A stretch of 64,000 bases of DNA, taken from the NCBI RefSeq assembly GCF_025244745.1, contig NZ_CP104213.1, positions 1,762,001-1,826,000 of the forward strand, given 5' to 3'. This document shows, one piece after another, positions 11,556 through 23,288 of this stretch. A model generated the notes under the pieces. It ran no database searches, was not told where the DNA came from, and saw nothing but the letters and a program-made list of their open reading frames with translations. Source of the stretch: Deinococcus rubellus (lineage in GTDB: Bacteria > Deinococcota > Deinococci > Deinococcales > Deinococcaceae). The translations under genes were made by a program, and so were the position numbers. Position 1 is the first letter of the stretch; every line of letters starts with the position of its first letter.

Positions 11556-12266
11556 TCACTTCTGCAAATTGGTTTTCGGCGCGTCGGCTGTGATGGCCTC
11601 GGTCCTGGTTGCCGTCGGCCTCACTTCGGCGCTGACGGCGGGCATCGGTGACGCGGCGGCGTCCGAGATCACGCTGCCGAACTGATCGGCGTGGGCCTTC
11701 TCGGCGGCCACCCGGAAGTCGCGCACCGGCACGTCGCGGGCGGCGTAGGCGACTTCTCCGGCCGCCTGCTGGGCAGGGGTCAGGTTGAGGTTGCCGCGCT
11801 CGTCGGAGTAGGCCTTCTCGGTGGATGCGCGGAAATCGCGGATCACCACGTCCTTGCTGGGTTTGGGAGGACGGGGCGTCTTGACCGCGTCACCTGCCTG
11901 CTGGCTCAGGTTCTGGGCGAGTTCCTCAAGCTTGGGCGCGATATAGCGGTCCTGCACGATCTTGAAGGCCAGCGTGCCGAGGGTCGCCAGAAGTGCCCCG
12001 CCGATGTTCCCGGCAGGCCCCTTGTAGCGGACCTGGGCCTTGGCAAACGCCTTCTGGTCCTTCTTCGAGAGCGTATCGTCCACATAGATCTTTCTGGTCT
12101 TGCTCAGCGAGCGACCCAGCACGATGCCGATGACCGCGCCGACGCCGGTGGCGATGCCCAGCATCTTCAGCGGCTCTTTTTGCAACTGCACCTGCAAGCT
12201 GGCCTGCTGGCCGAGCTGGTCTACCGATTCTTGCAGCCGCAGCCGGGCGTCCTCGCGCTCGCTCAT
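11556..12266 (-). CDS. Hypothetical membrane-associated protein with duplicated RDFR motif
   Basis: The 236-aa protein has a charged N terminus, a short Gly-rich hydrophobic stretch (about 35-51, GIATGVGAVIGIVLG, glycine-zipper-like), a second Gly/Ala hydrophobic region (about 86-103) and a Pro-rich linker. The C-terminal tail contains two copies of a V-[IP]-[RV]-RDFR-x5-EKA-type motif (about 141-158 and 181-198). The layout recalls DUF883/YqjD-type membrane anchors, but I cannot assign a family. Its ATG overlaps the stop of the upstream holin-like gene (ATGA), with GGAGGGA as ribosome site, so the two are coupled. Confidence 0.65.
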   Translation of the reverse strand: MSEREDARLRLQESVDQLGQQASLQVQLQKEPLKMLGIATGVGAVIGIVLGRSLSKTRKIYVDDTLSKKDQKAFAKAQVRYKGPAGNIGGALLATLGTLAFKIVQDRYIAPKLEELAQNLSQQAGDAVKTPRPPKPSKDVVIRDFRASTEKAYSDERGNLNLTPAQQAAGEVAYAARDVPVRDFRVAAEKAHADQFGSVISDAAASPMPAVSAEVRPTATRTEAITADAPKTNLQK

Positions 12267-12976
12267 CAGTATCCCTCCTTTTTCATGTCTTCTTTGTAGG
12301 TGGGCACGGTGCTCACCACGATGCCCTCGGGCGCGGTTCTGGACTTGTCCGGCACCTGGGGTCCGGCGTCCGCGCTGGGGGTCTTGCCAGGCACCGGGTT
12401 GTGCTCGCCCGCGTTGCGCCCGGCGGCCAGCGGCGTGCTGGGCACGGCACTGGTCTGATCAGCACTGGCCTGATCGTCCTTGACGCCTTCCACCCTGGCT
12501 GCGCCGTGCAGGTGGACTTGCTGGACCCGACCGACCTGTTGGCCCTGCGGCACTGAGGCGCGCCCCGAAATCAGCGCCGGGTCGCCGCGCAAGCCGCTTT
12601 CCTGCTCGGTGTAGGGGGTCTTGAGATCATAGTCGTTGTCATTCATGGGATCTTCCTTGACCTTGGCCGACAGACGGCTCAGACCGCTGACCACCAGCAG
12701 ACCTGCCAGCCCGAAGCTTGCCAGCGCGATGAAGAAGGCGGCGGCCCAGGCTCCCAGCCCCAGCCGGATCAGGCCGTAGAACAGCGCCAGGATGATAAAG
12801 ATCAGGCCCAGGACGAGCGGCCCGGTGGCGGCCAGCAGCAGCACCACGCCCAGGCCTTTGGCCTTGACGGTGTCGGTGGCGCGCTTGGTCAGCACACCTG
12901 CCTCGGTCTTGATCAGATTCACTGCAGCGTCAAAGACATCAATCAATGACCCGCCGAGACCTTTGTTCTGTTCCAT
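12266..12976 (-). CDS. Putative phage-holin-like (holin-X/DUF1469 type) membrane protein
   Basis: In this 236-aa protein, residues 1-40 are helical and charged, and two closely spaced TM helices follow (about 42-66 and 73-95: GVVLLLAATGPLVLGLIFIILALFYG and WAAAFFIALASFGLAGLLVV). A long, polar, Pro/Ser/Asp-rich tail (~130 aa) is probably disordered. The two-TM core resembles the actinobacterial holin-X/DUF1469 envelope family, whose role is not established. The ATG at 12976 has a GGAGGG site. It forms a two-gene operon with the overlapping downstream gene and is divergent from the methyltransferase at 13044. Confidence 0.65.
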   Translation of the reverse strand: MEQNKGLGGSLIDVFDAAVNLIKTEAGVLTKRATDTVKAKGLGVVLLLAATGPLVLGLIFIILALFYGLIRLGLGAWAAAFFIALASFGLAGLLVVSGLSRLSAKVKEDPMNDNDYDLKTPYTEQESGLRGDPALISGRASVPQGQQVGRVQQVHLHGAARVEGVKDDQASADQTSAVPSTPLAAGRNAGEHNPVPGKTPSADAGPQVPDKSRTAPEGIVVSTVPTYKEDMKKEGY

Positions 12977-13043
12977 AAAAACCCTCCGTGCCGACGGTGG
13001 CCGCTGTGGGCAGCCGTGGTCATCTGCCTAGCATAATGGCAAC

Positions 13044-13727
13044 ATGACCATCTCCGGGCAACTTGAAGAAAGGGTAAACAAGTTTGATTTCGCCGCAGCG
13101 GTGGCGGGCACGCCCCCACGCACTCCGGCCCAGCGCAGCAACCTGCTGCCGCTCACGGCGCTGGGCTACCAGATGTGGCGCGAGCAGTCGCTGACACTGC
13201 TCACCGGCAGGCCGCTGCCGCTGGTGCGTGAGGCTGCTTACTTCAGGGCGCTGTGCCGTCCGCAGGCCGGTCAGACGTGGCTCGACATCGGCACCAGCAG
13301 CGGCTTTTACGCTGGTGTGCTGGCCCGCACAGGTGCCCAGGTGCTGGCGTGCGACATCAGCCCGGCTATGCTGAAGGTCGCCGCCCGGCGCGAAAGCAGT
13401 CCGCTGATCCAGTACGCTCTGCTTGACGCCGAGCGCAGCGGCCTGCCGGACGCGAGTTTCGACGGCGTGACCATCGGCGCGACCCTCAACGAGACGGCCC
13501 GTCCCCAGCAGATGCTGGCCGAGGCCCAGCGCCTGCTGCGTCCCGGCGGGCAGCTCTGGCTGATGACACTGGCCCGCGACGGTTCGCCGCTCCAGGCTGC
13601 ACTGGGCCGCTTCGGTGGCTTGAGCTTTCCCGACGAGGCCCAACTCTGCGCCTGGCTGCCGCAGCTCGAATGGGTCGGCAGTTGGCGGCGGGCCAATGTG
13701 CTGTTCGGCCAGTGGATCAGGGCGTGA
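13044..13727 (+). CDS. Class I SAM-dependent methyltransferase
   Basis: The 227-aa protein has the Rossmann methyltransferase motifs: WLDIGTSSGFYAGVLA (motif I, about 78-93), ACDISPAML (motif II, about 102-110), LPDASFDGVTIGATL and RLLRPGGQLWLMTL (post-I). The substrate cannot be inferred from sequence. It lies ~107 bp upstream of crtB on the same strand, so a role in carotenoid tailoring is possible but unproven, because crtB has its own -10 and ribosome site. A CATAAT box ends 6 nt before the ATG. Confidence 0.85.
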   Translation: MTISGQLEERVNKFDFAAAVAGTPPRTPAQRSNLLPLTALGYQMWREQSLTLLTGRPLPLVREAAYFRALCRPQAGQTWLDIGTSSGFYAGVLARTGAQVLACDISPAMLKVAARRESSPLIQYALLDAERSGLPDASFDGVTIGATLNETARPQQMLAEAQRLLRPGGQLWLMTLARDGSPLQAALGRFGGLSFPDEAQLCAWLPQLEWVGSWRRANVLFGQWIRA

Positions 13728-13809
13728 GTGGACAGTCCGCTCCACGCGTCAGAGCTGTTCAGCAGGAAGTCTGTAAGAATGTGCCCTCTCTGTGGCCTGC
13801 CGCTGCGCT

Positions 13810-13815
13810 TACACT
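13810..13815 (+). promoter_or_regulatory. Probable -10 element of crtB
   Basis: TACACT, 19 nt before the GTG start, with an AAGGAGGAG ribosome site between them. Unlike its leaderless neighbours, crtB would have a short leader. Confidence 0.45.
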
Positions 13816-13834
13816 GCAGTCCTAAGGAGGAGAC

Positions 13835-14764
13835 GTGCGAGACGGTCACCCACGCGGCTGGACCCCGGAGCAACTCGGCGCTTTGCAGCATTGCCGGGAG
13901 CTGACCAGGCACCACTCCAAGACCTTCTATTTCGGCTCGCGCTTCTTTCCTGCCGTGCAGCGGGAAGCGGTCTGGGCGGTGTATGCCGCCTGCCGTCAGG
14001 GCGACGACATCGTGGACGAACCGGGCGGCGGCGAGACGGCCCTCGAAGCCTGGTGGCTGTCGACCAGTGCGGCGCTGCGCGGCGACCAGGCGGGAGATCT
14101 GGCGCGGGGCGATGACGCGGCCCAACCCGTCACCACCGCCCTGCGCTGGGCTGCCTCATGCTACCCGCTGCCCGAGGAGGCATTTCACGAGCTGTACCTG
14201 GGCCTGCAAATGGATCTGCGGATGGACGCGGGCGGCACGCCCTACCGCACCTTCGGCGAACTGGAACTCTACTGCCGACGGGTCGCGGGTGTCATCGGCT
14301 TCATGATCGCGCCGATCTCGGGCTACAGCGGCGGTGAGCAGACCCTCGACTACGCCCTCAAGCTGGGTCAGGCCATGCAGCTCACCAATATCCTGCGTGA
14401 TGTGGGCGAGGATCTGGAGCGCGGCCGCATCTATCTGCCGGATAATCTGATGGCCCAGTACGGCGTGAGCCGCGCCACCCTGGAAGCGGGCCAGGTCACG
14501 CCGCCGTACCGCGCCCTGATGCGTTTCCTGACCCAGCAGGCCCGCGATTGGTACCGCGAGGGCCGTGCTGGGCTGCCGTACCTGCACGGCTCGGGCCGTC
14601 TGGCGGTCACGGCGGCGGCCCGAGCCTACGAGGGTATTCTCGACGCCCTGGAAGCCAACGACTACGACAATTTCAGCCGCCGCGCCCACGTCAGTGGCCC
14701 CCGAAAACTGCTGATGCTGCCGGGGGCCTGGTGGGAAGTCCGCTCCAGTCCCAGCCCGGTCTGA
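13835..14764 (+). CDS. crtB: Phytoene synthase CrtB
   Basis: CrtB joins two geranylgeranyl diphosphates to phytoene, the first committed step of carotenoid (deinoxanthin-type) synthesis. The 309-aa protein has the squalene/phytoene-synthase motifs: FYFGSRFFP (31-39), the first Asp-rich motif DDIVDE (57-62) and the second motif [18 protein letters not shown] (185-202). The GTG start at 13835 is supported by an AAGGAGGAG site. crtI follows after ~100 bp on the same strand. Confidence 0.95.
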   Translation: MRDGHPRGWTPEQLGALQHCRELTRHHSKTFYFGSRFFPAVQREAVWAVYAACRQGDDIVDEPGGGETALEAWWLSTSAALRGDQAGDLARGDDAAQPVTTALRWAASCYPLPEEAFHELYLGLQMDLRMDAGGTPYRTFGELELYCRRVAGVIGFMIAPISGYSGGEQTLDYALKLGQAMQLTNILRDVGEDLERGRIYLPDNLMAQYGVSRATLEAGQVTPPYRALMRFLTQQARDWYREGRAGLPYLHGSGRLAVTAAARAYEGILDALEANDYDNFSRRAHVSGPRKLLMLPGAWWEVRSSPSPV

Positions 14765-14867
14765 GCAGCCCCCGCCCACCCCTGGGCTGAGCCGCGCCAA
14801 CCTGACCTGGGAGACTCATTCTCTGACTTGCGCCCCGCCTTTCATCACGTCTCCCCAAGGACCTTTC

Positions 14868-16502
14868 ATGACGATTTCTGCGACCCAAGCCGCTTCCCTC
14901 CAGCCGTTTCAACCTCGCCGCAAGACTGCGCTGATCATCGGCAGCGGCATCGGCGGCCTGAGCCTGGGCATCCGGCTTCAGAGCTTAGGCTTCAATACCA
15001 CCATCCTGGAGCGCCTCGACGCACCGGGTGGGCGGGCCTACCAGCGCCATGTTGACGGGTATACCTTCGATATGGGGCCGACGGTCATTACCGTGCCGCA
15101 GTTCATCGAGGAACTGTTCGCCCTCCAGCGCGACGAGGCCCGCCTCTCCGCCCCCGACTTCCCGGATGGTGGCAGCCGGGTTCACGCCGAGCGGCCCCAC
15201 ACCGAGAAGTACGTCAAGCTGGTGCCGATCTCGCCGTTCTACCGGATCTACTTCGACGACGGTACCTTCTTCGACTACGACGGCGACCTGACCAGCACCC
15301 GCACCCAGATCGAGGCACTGGCCCCCGAGGATCTCAGCGGTTACGAGCAGTTTCTGCGCGACGCCGGGGCCATCTTCGAGCGCGGCTTTCTCGAACTGGG
15401 CTACACCCATTTCGGCGACCTTCCCACCATGCTCAGGGCCGTGCCGGACCTGCTCAAGCTCGATGCGGTCCGCACCCTCTTCTCATTTACTCGGAAGTAT
15501 TTCCAGAATCCCAAGATGCAGCAGGTCTTCTCGTTCGAGACGCTGCTGATCGGCGGTAACCCGCTGAGCGTTCCGGCCATTTACGCCATGATCCACTTCG
15601 TCGAGAAGACCTGGGGCATTCACTACGCCATCGGCGGCACCGGAGCGCTGGTGCGGGCCTTTGTCAAGAAGTTTGAGGAACTCGGCGGCACCATTCGCTA
15701 CGGCGCGGGCGTCTCGGACATCGTTACCGAAAAGGAGGGCCGCCAGCAGGTGGCGCGCGGCGTGAAGCTGGAGGGCGGTGAGGAGCTGTGCGCCGATATC
15801 GTCGTCAGCAACGGCGACTGGGCCAATACCTATCTCAAGCGCCTGGACAAAAAGGTCCGCAAGATCAACTCGGACACCCGCGTCAAGCTCTCGCCGCAGA
15901 GCATGAGCCTGCTGGTGATCTACTTCGGCTTCCGCGACGATCCTGAGTGCCCCCTCAAGCTGCGCCACCACAACATCATTCTGGGGCCGCGCTACGAGGA
16001 GCTGCTGCGTGAGATCTTCGGCCAGAAAGTGCTGGGCCAGGATTTCAGTCAGTACCTGCATGTGCCCACCCTGACCGACCCGGCGCTGGCTCCGGCGGGT
16101 CACCACGCCGCCTACACGTTGGTTCCGGTGCCCAACAACGCCAGCGGCCTCGACTGGACCGTGCAGGGACCGCTGCTGGTGGACCGGGTCATGGGAATGC
16201 TGGATGACCGGGGTTATATTCCGGGCCTGCGGAACCGCTTGACCCACCTCGATTACGTGACACCCGATTACTTCGCCGACACCCTCGACAGCTATCTGGG
16301 CAATGCCTTCGGGCCGGAGCCGGTGCTGGCCCAGTCGGCCTTTTTCCGGCCCCACAACCGCTCGGAAGACGTAACCCACCTGTACATGGTCGGCGCGGGC
16401 GCGCAGCCGGGCGCGGGCACCCCCAGCGTGATGATGTCGGCCAAGATGACAGCCCGCCTGGTTGCCGAAGATTTCGGCATTCACCCCGATATCGTCGGCT
16501 GA
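14868..16502 (+). CDS. crtI: Phytoene desaturase CrtI
   Basis: CrtI is an FAD enzyme that desaturates phytoene to lycopene-type carotenoids at the membrane. The 544-aa protein has the N-terminal dinucleotide-binding motif [21 protein letters not shown] starting at 21 (GSGIGG at 25-30), then [12 protein letters not shown] (48-59) and DMGPTVIT. Its C-terminal bacterial-desaturase signature [18 protein letters not shown] lies near 513-530. The ATG at 14868 has AAGGACC 4 nt upstream. It is a partner of crtB immediately upstream. Confidence 0.95.
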   Translation: MTISATQAASLQPFQPRRKTALIIGSGIGGLSLGIRLQSLGFNTTILERLDAPGGRAYQRHVDGYTFDMGPTVITVPQFIEELFALQRDEARLSAPDFPDGGSRVHAERPHTEKYVKLVPISPFYRIYFDDGTFFDYDGDLTSTRTQIEALAPEDLSGYEQFLRDAGAIFERGFLELGYTHFGDLPTMLRAVPDLLKLDAVRTLFSFTRKYFQNPKMQQVFSFETLLIGGNPLSVPAIYAMIHFVEKTWGIHYAIGGTGALVRAFVKKFEELGGTIRYGAGVSDIVTEKEGRQQVARGVKLEGGEELCADIVVSNGDWANTYLKRLDKKVRKINSDTRVKLSPQSMSLLVIYFGFRDDPECPLKLRHHNIILGPRYEELLREIFGQKVLGQDFSQYLHVPTLTDPALAPAGHHAAYTLVPVPNNASGLDWTVQGPLLVDRVMGMLDDRGYIPGLRNRLTHLDYVTPDYFADTLDSYLGNAFGPEPVLAQSAFFRPHNRSEDVTHLYMVGAGAQPGAGTPSVMMSAKMTARLVAEDFGIHPDIVG

Positions 16503-16736
16503 GCTAACGGCTCCTCCGTTCGGTTTTGCTTTGCTGCGCAGAGACGTAAACTCACCAGACTTGGATGATTTTATGTCAAAATAGAAAAGTTGAGCTTGGT
16601 TCAAAATTGCGATCCAACGCTCGACACGCAAAGCGGTATTCGTTTCCATTGATTCAATTGATTTTCGCGCTCCTGCTGGCGGTTTCGTCCGATCTGTTCG
16701 GGCTGGAGAGCCGCCGCCCACTGCCCCGGAGGCCCC

Positions 16737-17228
16737 ATGTTCAATCCCCCCACCGTCGAAGACCTGCAAGAAACCCGCCGCGCCAACGAGAAGCTGGTGC
16801 TGGCCGCGCTCGACAGCAAGCCCGAATGGGTCGAAACCGAACTCGCCAAGACCACCAGCCTGGCCCTGTCGCACCTGCGCGCCGCGCTCGCCAGCTTGCT
16901 CGACCAGGGCCGGGTGCGCCGCCTACCCGGTACCGGCACCCGCGCCGTGTACGGTCTGGCCGATCCGGGCCTGGCCGACGTGCCTGCGACCCCGCTGACC
17001 GCCGACGCCAAAAAAATCCGTGACTACTTGGAGGGCCGTGCCGACAGTGCCCTGCACATGGCCGAGCAGCTCCGTATGACCCGCGAGGACATCATGGTGG
17101 CCCTCAGCCTGCTCAACGCCCATAAGCAGATCACCTGCACCTTCGTTGGCAGCCTGGTGGTCTTTCGGCTGCGCGAGGCCCAGGCGCTGGTCGACCAGAA
17201 AGACGCCAAGAAAAAGCAAGTGGCCTGA
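16737..17228 (+). CDS. Winged-helix-like DNA-binding protein (hypothetical)
   Basis: A 163-aa protein made of two apparent winged-helix-like halves. Residues ~12-65 (ANEKLVLAALDS, ELAKTTSLALSHLRAALASLLDQGRVRRLPGTGTRAVY) fit an HTH-wing unit, and residues ~85-150 (ADAKKIRDYLEG, MAEQLRMTREDIMVALSLLNAHKQITCTFVGSLVVFRL) fit a second. The Lys-rich tail could contact nucleic acid. It is probably a transcriptional regulator, but targets are unknown. CGGAGGCCCC lies before the ATG, and a strong intrinsic terminator follows at 17243. It is separated from crtI by 234 bp, so it need not belong to the crt unit. Confidence 0.65.
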   Translation: MFNPPTVEDLQETRRANEKLVLAALDSKPEWVETELAKTTSLALSHLRAALASLLDQGRVRRLPGTGTRAVYGLADPGLADVPATPLTADAKKIRDYLEGRADSALHMAEQLRMTREDIMVALSLLNAHKQITCTFVGSLVVFRLREAQALVDQKDAKKKQVA

Positions 17229-17242
17229 GTTCACGAATTGAG

Positions 17243-17280
17243 AAAGCGGCGGCCCGGAGTGGGTTCGCCGCTTTTTTATT
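17243..17280 (+). terminator. Intrinsic terminator after the winged-helix gene
   Basis: A 9-bp stem AAAGCGGCG (17243-17251) pairs with 17266-17274 and is followed by a T-rich run, a textbook rho-independent terminator. Confidence 0.85.
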
Positions 17281-17290
17281 GTCACCTCAG

Positions 17291-17333
17291 CAGAGAAGCG
17301 CCGAACCCCACGTTAGGGTTCGGCGCTTCTCTG
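17291..17333 (-). terminator. Hairpin downstream of rpoD
   Basis: Perfect 18-bp inverted repeat (17291-17308 with 17316-17333, loop 7 nt), 83 bp after the rpoD stop on the minus strand. It has no U-tract, but its stem strength makes termination or 3'-end protection likely. Confidence 0.65.
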
Positions 17334-17415
17334 AATTCGTCTGCTTCAGTCCAGCCCCTCGAGGGACCTCCTTGGAAAGCTTTCGCTTTACCGAGTGGAG
17401 AGAGCGAGGGCGCAC

Positions 17416-19059
<1,644 letters not shown>

Positions 19060-19278
19060 GCTTGCTCCAAGGTGGCCCCAGCGAAACAGGCCAGAGGTGG
19101 GGCGTGTTGCGGCGCGGGGTGAAGGTTGACAGTCGGGGGTGGGGTGCGGGAAACCAGACGCCTTGCAGGCCAAAGTCTGCGTTTCACTGAACGGGTCAGT
19201 CTAGCAGATGTTTTGGAAACTGCCCCCATAAATCTTACCTTTGCCTGGGGAAACCGCAAAGCCGCAGCGCGGCTGACA

Positions 19279-19316
19279 AATGGAAAAATGTTCGGAGATG
19301 AGGCGAGGTTTTTGCC
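19279..19316 (+). repeat. 38-bp intergenic element, copy 1
   Basis: This copy matches 22227-22264 (opposite strand) at about 33 of 38 positions, including a 19-bp identical block (19298-19316, starting ATGAGGCGAGG and ending TTTTTGCC). It lies between rpoD and the femAB-like gene. Function unknown. Confidence 0.8.
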
Positions 19317-19446
19317 GTGTTCATCCTCCAGAATCACGGGGCCATCTTGAGGAGCTTGGCAAATGCTCGCCCCAACTTTGCCTTTGATGGACTTTGCAGC
19401 GGCCCTGGCCTGCGCTTTGACCGTCTGTCCATGTTGCCGCCCCTGC

Positions 19447-19452
19447 TACAAT
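19447..19452 (+). promoter_or_regulatory. -10 element of the femAB-like gene
   Basis: TACAAT with a 7-nt spacer to the GTG at 19460, so the mRNA is probably leaderless. Confidence 0.55.
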
Positions 19453-19459
19453 CCTGACC

Positions 19460-20521
<1,062 letters not shown>

Positions 20522-20549
20522 CCGGGGCTGTGAAAGCTGGGACCAGACT

Positions 20550-21323
20550 GTGAGCCTGGCTCCCGGCCCGGCCCAGGGCGAGGCGGCGCTGGCCCTGATC
20601 GGCTACTCCGCCGCTGCTGCCCGCGCCCTGCGCGAGTTTGGCCTGGTGGCGCTGGGGGTAGCCGCTGCCCCGTTGCCGGAAGTGTTGGCCGCCTGCGAGG
20701 CGCTGGGCTTTGCCGGAGCGCTGCTGCACCCCAGCTTGCACGTCCAGGCTGCCCAGTACCTTCAGCTCGACCCCGATGCCCGCCGTGCCGGGCTGAGCGA
20801 CGCGGTGGCCTTTACTGGTGGGCCGCGCGGTACCTATGCTGCGCCCGAGGCGCTTTTAAGTGCTGTGCAGGAAAGCAGCTACGCCGCCAGGGGCGCGCAC
20901 GCCGTGCTGATCGGCTCGGCAGCAGATTTGCGGCTGGGGCTGGGGCTGGTGCGGCTGGGCTTCAAGGCCATCACCGTGGTTGCCGATACCCACCGCGAGG
21001 CCGAGGCCATGTCACGTGATCTGCCCGCCGGGCTGGCGGCCTTCGCCCTGACCCGCAGCGACGCGGCCCTGCGCGGTTTGGCCGAGCGCGCCGACCTTCT
21101 GGTCCTCACCGGAGGCAGTCTGCCTGCCCAACTGGTGCAGCCGTACCACACCGTCCTCGATCTGAGCGGCCAGGCGGTGCGCGAGGTGCAGCGGGCCGGG
21201 GCCACCCTGCTGAGCCTGCCGGACTTCCCGGCCCGCGTGCTGGCCCGTCAGCTTGAGCATGCCAGCGGCCAGCGCTTTCGCCCAGATCTGCTCGGCGATC
21301 TGGTGGCTGCCATGAGCAACTGA
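20550..21323 (+). CDS. Degenerate shikimate dehydrogenase (AroE)-like protein
   Basis: The ~257-aa protein has the AroE layout: an N-terminal substrate domain, then GTYAAPEALLSAVQE (AroE-like GxNTDxxGF position), a Rossmann-like AVLIGSAADLRLGLGLVRLGFKAITVVAD and a late ADLLVLTGGSLPAQLV. The substrate motif NVTIPHK with catalytic Lys is replaced by GALLHPSLH, and the nucleotide loop GAGGAA by GSAADL. It therefore probably does not make shikimate. An upstream in-frame ATG (20511) has GGAGG directly abutting it, so GTG 20550 is preferred but uncertain. It is probably cotranscribed with the FemAB-like gene. Confidence 0.6.
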   Translation: MSLAPGPAQGEAALALIGYSAAAARALREFGLVALGVAAAPLPEVLAACEALGFAGALLHPSLHVQAAQYLQLDPDARRAGLSDAVAFTGGPRGTYAAPEALLSAVQESSYAARGAHAVLIGSAADLRLGLGLVRLGFKAITVVADTHREAEAMSRDLPAGLAAFALTRSDAALRGLAERADLLVLTGGSLPAQLVQPYHTVLDLSGQAVREVQRAGATLLSLPDFPARVLARQLEHASGQRFRPDLLGDLVAAMSN

Positions 21324-21376
21324 AGTATTTTTCTTCACATTTCATTTCTAATTGAGACTTCACACTGGTGTTAGAA

Positions 21377-21496
21377 ATGAACTCAATTGCCATCGTACTG
21401 ACCCTCTGGATCGGCGTCAACGTCGCGCTGCTCGGCATTGCCGGGGTGGCAGTCTTTCTGCGCCGCCGTGAACCTGTTGCCTACGAACTGTCTTGA
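21377..21496 (+). CDS. Small single-pass membrane protein, 39 aa
   Basis: A short frame from ATG 21377 to TGA 21494-21496 encodes a 39-residue peptide with one strong TM helix (about residues 4-28: IAIVLTLWIGVNVALLGIAG, then VAVFL) followed by RRRE, a positive-inside stop-transfer, and a short polar tail. Composition and topology are what a real small membrane protein shows. It has no clear ribosome site. A hairpin follows at 21533-21560. Small proteins of this type are often missed in annotation; function unknown. Confidence 0.55.
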   Translation: MNSIAIVLTLWIGVNVALLGIAGVAVFLRRREPVAYELS

Positions 21497-21532
21497 GTGG
21501 ACGTGGCCCTGCCGCGCCCCCGTTCAGAGAAA

Positions 21533-21560
21533 GCCGCGCTCCTCGAAATCGGGGCGCGGC
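21533..21560. terminator. Hairpin between the 39-aa ORF and greA
   Basis: A 10-bp stem (21533-21542 with 21551-21560, one G-U pair, 8-nt loop) lies between convergent genes. It has only a weak T-rich tail. Confidence 0.5.
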
Positions 21561-21606
21561 CTTCACATTCAGGGTTCGCTGTCAGGAGTCAGGCGACGGC
21601 AGCGTT

Positions 21607-22077
<471 letters not shown>

Positions 22078-22087
22078 ACGATCTTTG

Positions 22088-22093
22088 AGTATA
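22088..22093 (-). promoter_or_regulatory. -10 element of greA
   Basis: TATACT on the minus strand, 10 nt before the ATG at 22077. Confidence 0.5.
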
Positions 22094-22226
22094 GCGGCTT
22101 TGGGGCACCCGACCGGTTGTACCCAGACCACTCAGCAGGGCTACCGCAACACCCTTCAAATGGAAAATTGGAGTTCGCGTTTATCAACTTTCTCAAGATC
22201 GGCTCCTGTTCTTAGAAAATAAATAG

Positions 22227-22264
22227 GGCAAAAACCTCGCCTCATTTCCGAATGTTCTGCCATT
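22227..22264 (-). repeat. 38-bp intergenic element, copy 2
   Basis: Second copy of the element at 19279-19316, on the minus strand and pointing toward greA, 150 bp upstream of its start. The 19-bp identical block is 22227-22245. It lies between greA and spoVS, with no gene overlapping it. Confidence 0.8.
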
Positions 22265-22323
22265 CGACACCCTCTCTGCGACGTTGCAGTGGCCCTGAAC
22301 AACTCACATAATGGAGGTTAGCG

Positions 22324-22653
22324 TCACAGGCCCGGCACGCTCTTGGCCTTGTCCAGTGTCGCTAGGGCAACTGTCTTGGCAGACCGCAGTGTCTCCCGGC
22401 GCACCAGGAAGCGTACGGCGGTACGCTCCTCCTCGGCCACGTCAAGCTTGACAAAGGCGGGCTGGGCGCTCAGATCGAGACCCTCGCCGTGCAGGTAGCC
22501 GCGCGCGATGGCCAGCGCCTTGACCGTCTGGTTGACAGCAGAGGGCCCGATGGCCTGAATTTCAAGCGTTCCGGTGGTGCGGATCAGGGCGGCGATGGCC
22601 CCGGCGACCGCGTTGGGGCGTGATGTCCCGGAAACGCGCAGCGTCTCGTCCAT
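22324..22653 (-). CDS. SpoVS-family protein
   Basis: The 109-aa protein matches the SpoVS family in size and sequence (LRVSGTSRPNAVAGAIAALIR at the N terminus; QAIGPSAVNQTVKALAIARGYL in the centre, the conserved Alba-like nucleic-acid-binding fold). In Bacillus, SpoVS affects sporulation; non-sporulating Deinococcus-Thermus bacteria also carry it, with unclear role, probably nucleic-acid binding. The start ATG at 22653 has GAGAGGAA 6 nt upstream; a 10-codon longer frame lacks a ribosome site. Confidence 0.88.
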   Translation of the reverse strand: MDETLRVSGTSRPNAVAGAIAALIRTTGTLEIQAIGPSAVNQTVKALAIARGYLHGEGLDLSAQPAFVKLDVAEEERTAVRFLVRRETLRSAKTVALATLDKAKSVPGL

Positions 22654-22788
22654 AGCGTTCCTCTCGGTTGTTCGTGGAGCCACTGTAGGTCGCCGGTGAC
22701 TGCGAAATCAATACAGGGAAATTGAAGTTATGCCGGGTTGACTGGAGACTCGCTCTGTACCCGGTCAAGGCAAAATGAAGTCGCCTCG

Positions 22789-23205
<417 letters not shown>

Positions 23206-23245
23206 GTGGGTGCAGTGTAGCGTGCGGGGAGGCTGTGCAGGCCAC

Positions 23246-23270
23246 AAAAAACCGCCCACAGTGGGGCGGC
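23246..23270 (-). terminator. Intrinsic terminator of the lipoprotein unit
   Basis: On the minus strand, GCCGCCC and GGGCGG arms (plus-strand 23264-23270 and 23252-23257) enclose a 6-nt loop and are followed by six T residues. It lies about 20 bp after the stop at 23289. Confidence 0.85.
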
Positions 23271-23288
23271 TTGAGGAGAACAGGGGAG

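Larger units (their letters stand above)
19060..19459. other. Intergenic region between divergent rpoD and femAB-like genes (400 bases)
   Basis: This gap must contain the rpoD promoter(s) and the femAB promoter (TACAAT at 19447-19452). It also holds one copy of a 38-bp element at 19279-19316 that recurs near greA. I find no convincing gene: the open frames here have no ribosome site or recognisable product. Confidence 0.55.

Noticed and set aside
16567..16590. Possible radiation/desiccation response motif (TTATGTCA half) upstream of the winged-helix gene
   Set aside because: Only the left half resembles the RDRM palindrome; the right half does not match, so I do not call it.
19060..19173. 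38-codon N-terminal extension of rpoD
   Set aside because: No ribosome site, and the ATG at 19059 has GGAG at good spacing.
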